From an uncultured Lysobacter sp. (GTDB taxonomy: Bacteria; Pseudomonadota; Gammaproteobacteria; Xanthomonadales; Xanthomonadaceae): DNA of 5,405 nt. A program made the translations under genes and the position numbers. Below the pieces are notes generated by a model. That model searched no databases. It saw only the letters and a program-made list of their open reading frames with translations, and was not told the DNA's origin. The stretch covers positions 1 to 5,405 of the forward strand of contig CADCUA010000615.1 in assembly GCA_902805755.1 (NCBI GenBank), given 5' to 3'. Below, in pieces: positions 1 to 5,405 of the stretch (its first letter is position 1; every line of letters begins with the position of its first letter).

Positions 1-1043
<1,043 letters not shown>

Positions 1044-1060
1044 CGCCGCGATTTCAGTGC

Positions 1061-1083
1061 CGCGCGGGATTCATGGCCGCGCG
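1061..1083 (+). other. GC-rich hairpin just after thiC stop
   Basis: CGCGCGG (1061-1067) pairs perfectly with CCGCGCG (1077-1083) across a 9-nt loop, starting 17 nt after the thiC stop codon. No U-tract follows, so it is not a canonical intrinsic terminator. It could protect the mRNA 3' end or assist Rho-dependent termination, or it could be chance in GC-rich DNA. Confidence 0.35.
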
Positions 1084-1199
1084 AGCGCTGGCCGCTGCGC
1101 CGCCCGGGCGTGCCTGGGCCGAGTCCGCTTGATCGGCTGTTTCCGACCTGGCCCGTCGCTGGAAACGGACGATTCCGGCGCCGGGTATGGAGCGGTGCA

Positions 1200-1238
1200 G
1201 GGTGGGTGAGCAGCCTGCGATCGCTAGCACACCCGCCC
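1200..1238 (+). other. Long imperfect hairpin in the thiC-regulator gap
   Basis: GGGTGGGTG (1200-1208) can pair over 9 bp with CACCCGCCC (1230-1238), using one G-U wobble if read as RNA. The 21-nt interior contains the self-complementary octamer GCGATCGC (1217-1224). The structure lacks a T-run on either side. It may be a transcript 3'-end structure for thiC or part of a regulatory region upstream of the next gene. Confidence 0.4.
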
Positions 1239-1268
1239 GGCACTCGCTTTGCAGCCCGCCGACGTTCA

Positions 1269-1287
1269 GCAGTACCGATTACACTGC
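1269..1287 (+). promoter_or_regulatory. Weak -10-like element with overlapping dyad (possible promoter/operator)
   Basis: GATTACACT (1277-1285) includes TACACT at 1280-1285, a partial match to the sigma-70 -10 box. It is overlapped by the inverted repeat GCAGT-N9-ACTGC (1269-1273 and 1283-1287). No good -35 lies at 16-18 bp spacing; the nearest TTGCAG (1249-1254) is 25 bp away. The position, about 90 bp before the chosen start of the downstream regulator, suits a promoter controlled by a bound factor, perhaps the regulator itself. This is tentative. Confidence 0.22.
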
Positions 1288-1376
1288 GGCGTGCGCCGGT
1301 GCTGCCGGTGTGAGGGGCGCGCCTACGGTGAGCCCAGTAGGTGCCCGGGGTGGTGCCGTCCCAAACTCCGAGACTG

Positions 1377-3695
1377 ATGTCCAGACCGTCCGAGCCATTG
1401 CCGCGGGTACCCTCCGAGCGGCTGCGCGTGGGCGAATGCCAGGTGGACATTCCGCTGCGCGAGGTGCATGCCCCGGGCGCGCGTCGCCCTGCGCGCATCA
1501 CTCCCAAGTCCATGGGCGTGCTGCTGGTGCTTGCGGAGCAGCCGGGCCGGGTCGTCAGTCGCGATGCACTGCTGGCCCGAGTCTGGCCGGACACGCTGCC
1601 GACGAACGACGTGCTGACGCAGGCGATCACCCAGCTGCGCAAGTCGTTCGGCGAGGAGCGTGGCGACCCGCGTTATGTGGAGACGATCGCCAAGACCGGC
1701 TACCGGCTGCTTGCGCCGGTCGAATGGTTGGGGACGGCTGCATCGGCTGATGCCGCGATCGCGCAGGACGTCGATATCGCGGCTGCAACGCGCGTTACCG
1801 CCGAGCACGCCGCATCGGAACTGCCGTCGGGCGCGGCGTCGACGCCACGGATGCGTTGGGGTCTCTGGGCCGCGGTGCTTGCGTTTGCCGCGCTCCTGTT
1901 CGCCCTGGCGCTGGTCTGGACCCGCTTTCGCGCGCCCGATCCGGCCGCTCGTGCCGACGCGGAACCTCCGGCTGCAGCCGCGGCCGTGCCGGAGCGCCCG
2001 GATTACCGCCTGATCACCTCCTCTCCCGGGTTCGAGGGGGCGCCCAGCCTGTCGCCGGATGGTTCGATGGTCGCTTACGTGGCGCTGCCTTCGGGCCAGC
2101 GGGGCACCGCGATCATGGTGCAGACCACCGACCCCAGCCCCGCGCGCCAGCTGACCCAGCCGACGGATGCCGACGACATGGCGCCGGCCTGGTCGCCCGA
2201 CGGCCGCGTCATCGCATTCATGCGGGTACGGATCGGCGTGGATTGCGACGTCATGGTGCAGCCGGCGAACGGCGGCGCAGCCCGCCGTGTGGGCCGCTGT
2301 GATCCAGACAACCGCCCGAGCTTCGACTGGACGCCCGACGGCCGCGGGTTGATCTTCAGCAGCCGCGGCACGCTCGGCGACGACCGTGGCCTGCGCGTGC
2401 TGGACCTGGCGACCGGTGCGTGGCGTCGCATCGAATACGCGGCCAGTGCTCGCGATCTCGACGCATTTCCGCGCTATTCGCCGGACGGGCTGTGGATCGT
2501 CTTCATCCGCAATGCGCCGTTCGGCGATTTCTGGCGTCTACCTGCCGCGGGCGGAACCGCGACGCGCCTGACCGATATGCGCGGGGATATCGGGCAATGG
2601 GCATTCACGCCCGACGGACGCGGCCTCGTCTTCGCACGCTGGTTGAACAGCGAAAGCCGTCTGTACCGCATGGATCTGGACTCCGGCGTGGTGCATGACA
2701 TCGGCATCTCGGATGGCGACCAGCCCGCCGTGGCCCGCAGCGCTCCGGCGCTCGCGTTCTCGCAACAGCGAAATTATTTCGGTCTGTACCGCTTCGATCT
2801 GGACGGCGGTGGCGCGCCGGCGCGGCTGTTCCCGTCCTCGGGACGCGACCGGCTGCCCTCGGTGGCGCCGGATGGACAGCAGCTTGCGTTCGCGTCGGAC
2901 CGGTCGGGCCGCTTCGGGCTCTGGTGGGCCGATCTGCGGCGGCCGGATTCGCTGCGGCTGATCGACGGGCTGCTTCCGGAATCCCGCCATCTCGCCGAAT
3001 GGTCTCCCGACAGTGAGCGCCTGCTGGTGGTCGGCAAGGGCAGCGACCACGCGATTGCACTGCACGAGGTCAGCCCCGCCAGCGGCCGCGTCGTTCGTCT
3101 GCCGTTGCCCGCAGGCGAGCCGGTGCAGGCGGTTTACGTGCCGGGAGCGGGCGCGACCGCCTCGCGACTGATGGTGGTGGCCGGGACCGAAGGCGGCCGC
3201 GTGCGCCTGACGCTTTATGACCGCTCACGCACGCCGTGGCGTGCCCTGTCGTCGCTCGAGGATGTCGCCCAGGTCCGCATGGACGCCGCGCGCGACCGGG
3301 TGCTGTTCACGCGGCCGGGCCGCCCTGGGCTGTGGCAGGCCGACCTGGCCCTGTCGCCGACAAGCGTGCGCCAACTGCAGACTGCCCGCCCGGCCGTATT
3401 GCGCTACCGGCAGTGGAGCGTGGGCCATGACGGCGTGGTCTACCTGCTGGACCGGGGCGCAGGCTGCGCCGCACGGCTCACGGTGCTCGACGTCGGCCCG
3501 GACTCCGAGGCCCCGCGCGCCGATGCCGACGCGCGTTGTCTGGACACGACGCGCATCGCGGCGAGCACGGCTTTCAGCGTCGGGCCCGGCGGAAATCACC
3601 TCTATGCGTCGATTTCCGAGACGCTCGGGGGCGACATCGGCTTCATGACGCTGCCGATGACGCCCGAGGCGCTCTGGCCCGGCGCGAACAAGTAA
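1377..3695 (+). CDS. Membrane-anchored winged-helix (OmpR/CadC-type) regulator with PD40/TolB-like beta-propeller
   Basis: This is a probable one-component transmembrane transcription factor of 772 residues. Residues about 15-113 form a Trans_reg_C winged helix: the recognition helix lies around 77-90 (DVLTQAITQLRKSFGE) and the wing ends in the typical YVETIAKTGYRLL. An Ala/Asp-rich linker (114-158) leads to one hydrophobic helix (about 161-182) followed by arginines. The rest, about 590 residues, should be periplasmic. It carries at least seven PD40-type repeats with the [W/Y/F/V/L]-[S/T/A]-P-D-[G/S] signature at residues 226, 273, 319, 368, 411, 497 and 543, indicating a TolB/WD40-like propeller. 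Four cysteines (290, 308, 697, 721) lie in this part. There is no phosphoacceptor domain, so signalling is probably direct, as in CadC/ToxR. The ligand and targets are unknown. Start: ATG 1377 fits the domain start but has only a weak GAGA before it; GTG 1341, right after an in-frame TAG, would add 12 residues and has GGTGAG upstream. Confidence 0.88.
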   Translation: MSRPSEPLPRVPSERLRVGECQVDIPLREVHAPGARRPARITPKSMGVLLVLAEQPGRVVSRDALLARVWPDTLPTNDVLTQAITQLRKSFGEERGDPRYVETIAKTGYRLLAPVEWLGTAASADAAIAQDVDIAAATRVTAEHAASELPSGAASTPRMRWGLWAAVLAFAALLFALALVWTRFRAPDPAARADAEPPAAAAAVPERPDYRLITSSPGFEGAPSLSPDGSMVAYVALPSGQRGTAIMVQTTDPSPARQLTQPTDADDMAPAWSPDGRVIAFMRVRIGVDCDVMVQPANGGAARRVGRCDPDNRPSFDWTPDGRGLIFSSRGTLGDDRGLRVLDLATGAWRRIEYAASARDLDAFPRYSPDGLWIVFIRNAPFGDFWRLPAAGGTATRLTDMRGDIGQWAFTPDGRGLVFARWLNSESRLYRMDLDSGVVHDIGISDGDQPAVARSAPALAFSQQRNYFGLYRFDLDGGGAPARLFPSSGRDRLPSVAPDGQQLAFASDRSGRFGLWWADLRRPDSLRLIDGLLPESRHLAEWSPDSERLLVVGKGSDHAIALHEVSPASGRVVRLPLPAGEPVQAVYVPGAGATASRLMVVAGTEGGRVRLTLYDRSRTPWRALSSLEDVAQVRMDAARDRVLFTRPGRPGLWQADLALSPTSVRQLQTARPAVLRYRQWSVGHDGVVYLLDRGAGCAARLTVLDVGPDSEAPRADADARCLDTTRIAASTAFSVGPGGNHLYASISETLGGDIGFMTLPMTPEALWPGANK

Positions 3696-3826
3696 TTGAA
3701 TTTAAAGGCGAAGTTCCTTTCGGATTTCTTTCGCGACAAATTCGGACAAGTCTCCGGCAAATTTCCTGCAAGCCGAGCGTGGATTGGGCAAAACAAGCTA
3801 CCTGATCCAGTCACAAGGGCTTCGCG
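3696..3826. other. AT-richer spacer before the AraC-family gene
   Basis: This 131-bp gap is clearly richer in A/T than the flanking genes, especially 3697-3770. It holds a 5-bp hairpin AAAGG-N7-CCTTT (3704-3720) just after the propeller gene, too weak to call a terminator confidently. It also holds three similar CGrCAAATT-like units (3734-3742, 3743-3751, 3755-3763) around the dyad CGGA-CAAGTC-TCCG (3743-3756). It is the likely promoter/operator region of the downstream AraC-type gene, but no convincing -35/-10 pair was found. Confidence 0.45.
3815..3819 (+). promoter_or_regulatory. Ribosome binding site of the AraC-family gene
   Basis: AAGGG lies 7 nt upstream of ATG 3827 and is the only purine-rich Shine-Dalgarno-like sequence near it. 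It supports ATG 3827 over the in-frame starts further downstream. Confidence 0.6.
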
Positions 3827-4747
3827 ATGGACGTTCATTACCTCCCGGTCGGCCATCCAGGCCCGCAGTGGTCGGACCGCGGCCAGCTGCTTGCGTTGGA
3901 GCCGCAGCAAGCCGCTCCGATGCGTTGCGTAGGTTTCTCGCGCCTTGGCAGCGTTCACGCCGGTGCCGTGTTCACGCTCTGGCTGCAGCTGCGTGGCACC
4001 AGCTGGGTCGAGGCGAAGGAAGGCCGCTTCCGTCTGCGCGGCGGCGACTGGATTGCATTCGAACGCGACTCGCGCCCGGCGCTACAGGCTGATCGCCACG
4101 GCGTCTGCATCGGGCTGAGCCTGAGCGCGGATGCGCTGCGCGCGATCAGCCGGTTGGCCGACTGCGTGTTCTACGCAGGCCGCGGCCGCGCAACGCGCAG
4201 CGAAGCGCGCACCGCGCTGCGCCTGTGGCGCGATGCCAGCCGCCGGCTGTCGACGCAGGAACCGGGCGCCGGTGGCGCCGCTGCCGAAACCAGCGCGCTG
4301 TGGCCGCTGCTGTTGCACCTGACCGGCATGCAGCGTGAGCTTGCGGCCCGCGTGGAGCGTTGCCCCGGCCGCTCCCGCAATCGCAAGCGGCAGGTCTTCG
4401 GCCGTCTGCAGCGCTCGCTGATGTACCTGGAAGGTCACTGCGACCGCATGGTGCGCATCACCGAGCTCGCCGAGCTGACCAGTTTCTCCAGTTGGTATTT
4501 CTCCAAGACCTTCCACGCGCTGTTCGACGAAAGCCCCCAGGCCGCCGCGGCACGCCTGCGGCTTGAGCACGCGGCCGAGCTGCTGCGCACGACCTCGATG
4601 ATGATCGGGGAAGTCGCTTCGGCCAGCGGGTTCGACAACCCCTGCAGCTTCTCGCGCGCGTTCCGCGCCCGGTTCGGGATGTCGGCCTCGCATTACCGCA
4701 GTGCGGTCGAGCTGCCGACGCGCCAGGTCATCCGGCACGCGGCGTAA
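3827..4747 (+). CDS. AraC/XylS-family transcriptional regulator
   Basis: The product is a 306-residue cytoplasmic DNA-binding protein. The C-terminal third (about 192-295) is a standard AraC double helix-turn-helix. The first HTH is ITELAELTSFSSWYFSKTFHALF (about 211-233), followed by the conserved SPQAAAARLRLEHAAELL linker helix. The second HTH is IGEVASASGFDNPCSFSRAFRARFGMSASHYR (about 260-291), which includes the family's GF(D/S)(N/S)xxxFSRxFxxxFGxSPxxYR pattern. The N-terminal half (1-170) looks like a divergent AraC-type cupin/ligand domain: around FRLRGGDWIAFERDSRPAL it shows the beta-strand-then-GDW/F pattern expected of these folds. No inducer can be inferred. A basic stretch (RCPGRSRNRKRQ, about 176-188) joins the halves. 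Length and both ends are normal for the family. It is convergent with ppa and separated from the upstream regulator by 131 bp, so it is probably transcribed alone. Targets are unknown. Confidence 0.93.
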   Translation: MDVHYLPVGHPGPQWSDRGQLLALEPQQAAPMRCVGFSRLGSVHAGAVFTLWLQLRGTSWVEAKEGRFRLRGGDWIAFERDSRPALQADRHGVCIGLSLSADALRAISRLADCVFYAGRGRATRSEARTALRLWRDASRRLSTQEPGAGGAAAETSALWPLLLHLTGMQRELAARVERCPGRSRNRKRQVFGRLQRSLMYLEGHCDRMVRITELAELTSFSSWYFSKTFHALFDESPQAAAARLRLEHAAELLRTTSMMIGEVASASGFDNPCSFSRAFRARFGMSASHYRSAVELPTRQVIRHAA

Positions 4748-4761
4748 GAGCCGGATGCATG

Positions 4762-4791
4762 AAAAAGGCCGCCCATGGGCGGCCTTTTTTT
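4762..4791. terminator. Bidirectional intrinsic terminator between araC-type gene and ppa
   Basis: Positions 4762-4789 are a perfect 28-nt palindrome: five A, GGCCGCC (4767-4773), loop CATG, GGCGGCC (4778-4784), five T, with the T-run extending to 4791. The GC stem followed by seven T terminates the plus-strand AraC-type gene, whose stop is 14 nt upstream. Read on the minus strand, the same stem is followed by five U and lies 20 nt beyond the ppa stop, so it serves both convergent genes. Confidence 0.95.
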
Positions 4792-4811
4792 GTTGCGTGG
4801 CGAGCGGAGCC

Positions 4812-5360
4812 TCAGAAGTTCGGCTTGTCGCTGCTGTCGTTGTAGCGCTCGATCGCCTCGACCAGGATCTTCTTTGCTTCCGCCGCGCCGCCCCAGCCTT
4901 CGATCTTGACCCACTTACCCTTCTCGAGATCCTTGTAATGCTCGAAGAAGTGGCCGATGCGCTCGCACCAGTGCGGGGACACCTTGCTGATGTCGTCGAC
5001 GTGGCTGTAGCCGTTGAACACCTTGTCCACCGGTACCGCGAGCAGCTTCTCGTCGCTGCCGGCCTCGTCGCTCATTTTCAGCACGCCGACCGGGCGGCAA
5101 CGGATCACCGAACCCGGCACCAGCGGCAGCGGCAGGATCACCATCACGTCAGCCGGGTCGCCGTCGCCGCAGAGCGTGTGCGGGACATAGCCGTAGTTGC
5201 ACGGATAACGCATCGGCGTGGACAGGATGCGGTCGACGAAGATCGCGCCGGTCTCCTTGTCCACTTCGTACTTGACGGGCTCGGCGTCCTTCGGGATTTC
5301 GATGATGACGTTGATCTCGTCCGGCGGATTCTTGCCGGTGGGGACGTGGCCCAGGCCCAT
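4812..5360 (-). CDS. ppa: Inorganic pyrophosphatase, class I (soluble)
   Basis: This cytoplasmic enzyme hydrolyses pyrophosphate to two phosphates, pulling nucleic-acid, protein and cofactor synthesis forward; it needs Mg2+. The product is 182 residues, close to the roughly 175 of E. coli Ppa, and looks complete. The family signature DGDPADVMV starts at D66. Active-site residues known from E. coli Ppa are present with a one-residue offset: E21, K30, E32, R44, Y56, D66, D68, D71, D98, D103, K105, Y142 and K143. The C-terminal helix (AEAKKILVEAIERY) is typical. The start ATG (complement of 5358-5360) has a GGAG 6 nt upstream. The gene is convergent with the AraC-type regulator and shares its terminator. 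No signal peptide or membrane segment is seen. Confidence 0.98.
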   Translation of the reverse strand: MGLGHVPTGKNPPDEINVIIEIPKDAEPVKYEVDKETGAIFVDRILSTPMRYPCNYGYVPHTLCGDGDPADVMVILPLPLVPGSVIRCRPVGVLKMSDEAGSDEKLLAVPVDKVFNGYSHVDDISKVSPHWCERIGHFFEHYKDLEKGKWVKIEGWGGAAEAKKILVEAIERYNDSSDKPNF

Positions 5361-5366
5361 GCGCTA

Positions 5367-5370
5367 CTCC
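5367..5370 (-). promoter_or_regulatory. Ribosome binding site of ppa
   Basis: The minus strand reads GGAG 6 nt before the ATG, within CCTGGAG. This spacing supports the assigned ppa start. Confidence 0.75.
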
Positions 5371-5381
5371 AGGTATGAAAT

Positions 5382-5403
5382 CGGCGCCGCGTGCACGGCG
5401 CCG
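5382..5403. repeat. Paired CGGCGCCG repeats upstream of ppa
   Basis: Two copies of the self-complementary octamer CGGCGCCG (5382-5389, 5396-5403) are separated by CGTGCA. They can form an 8-bp stem with a 6-nt loop. They lie 22 nt upstream of the ppa start codon, at the window edge. They could be a 5'-leader hairpin of ppa, the end of an upstream gene's terminator (only TTT follows on the minus strand), or a protein-binding site. Confidence 0.5.
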
Positions 5404-5405
5404 GA

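Larger units (their letters stand above)
1044..1376. other. 333-bp intergenic region between thiC and the propeller regulator
   Basis: I see no convincing gene here. The frames that cross it encode low-complexity Arg/Ala/Gly-rich proteins typical of GC-rich non-coding DNA. It holds at least three GC-rich dyads (1061-1083, 1175-1184, 1200-1238), a small dyad at 1269-1287 overlapping a weak -10-like sequence, and no stem followed by a T-run. It probably contains the 3' end of the thiC transcript and the promoter of the downstream regulator. Confidence 0.7.

Noticed and set aside
1139..1166. GTTTCC-N16-GGAAAC inverted repeat as a thiC terminator
   Set aside because: The stem is only 6 bp with a 16-nt loop and no T-run follows.
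1217..1224. GCGATCGC octamer as a HIP1-type repeat
   Set aside because: It occurs once here, in a non-cyanobacterial context, and is explained by the surrounding hairpin or by chance.
1328..1750. Plus-strand frame starting at GTG 1328 behind the good GAGGGG sequence
   Set aside because: It is out of frame with the clear winged-helix domain and encodes Ala/Gly/Arg-rich sequence with no domain, so it is a shadow frame.
3697..3725. TTGAAT (3697-3702) as a -35 box for the AraC-type gene
   Set aside because: No acceptable -10 sequence occurs 16-18 bp downstream.
4701..5378. Plus-strand open frame of 225 codons opposite ppa
   Set aside because: It is antisense to a complete Ppa with every catalytic residue present and runs through the terminator palindrome.

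Overview
The window is GC-rich (high G/C at third codon positions) and most resembles a gammaproteobacterium of the Xanthomonadaceae/Lysobacteraceae type (Lysobacter, Luteimonas or similar). This rests on the protein flavour of ThiC and Ppa, the codon bias, and a winged-helix regulator fused to a PD40 beta-propeller, a type common in that group. It is an inference, not a database result.

Layout: (1) positions 1-1043 hold the 3' part of thiC (thiamine pyrimidine synthesis), cut by the left edge. (2) Positions 1044-1376 are a 333-bp non-coding gap with several GC-rich inverted repeats and no clear intrinsic terminator. (3) About 1377-3695 encodes a large one-component membrane regulator: cytoplasmic OmpR/CadC-type winged helix, one transmembrane helix and a TolB/PD40-like periplasmic propeller. 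(4) Positions 3696-3826 are a relatively AT-rich spacer with small repeats. (5) Positions 3827-4747 encode an AraC-family regulator. (6) Positions 4762-4791 form a perfect palindromic bidirectional terminator. (7) Positions 4812-5360 on the minus strand encode a complete class I inorganic pyrophosphatase, convergent with the AraC gene. (8) The right edge holds a short GC repeat upstream of ppa.

The genes do not look like one pathway. ThiC and Ppa are housekeeping enzymes. Between them lie two unrelated regulators, each with its own upstream spacer and so probably separately transcribed. The least characterised item is the membrane-anchored propeller regulator, whose ligand and targets cannot be read from the sequence. 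I found no CRISPR array, RNA gene, insertion sequence, defence system or phage gene. Most of the window looks like ordinary chromosome.
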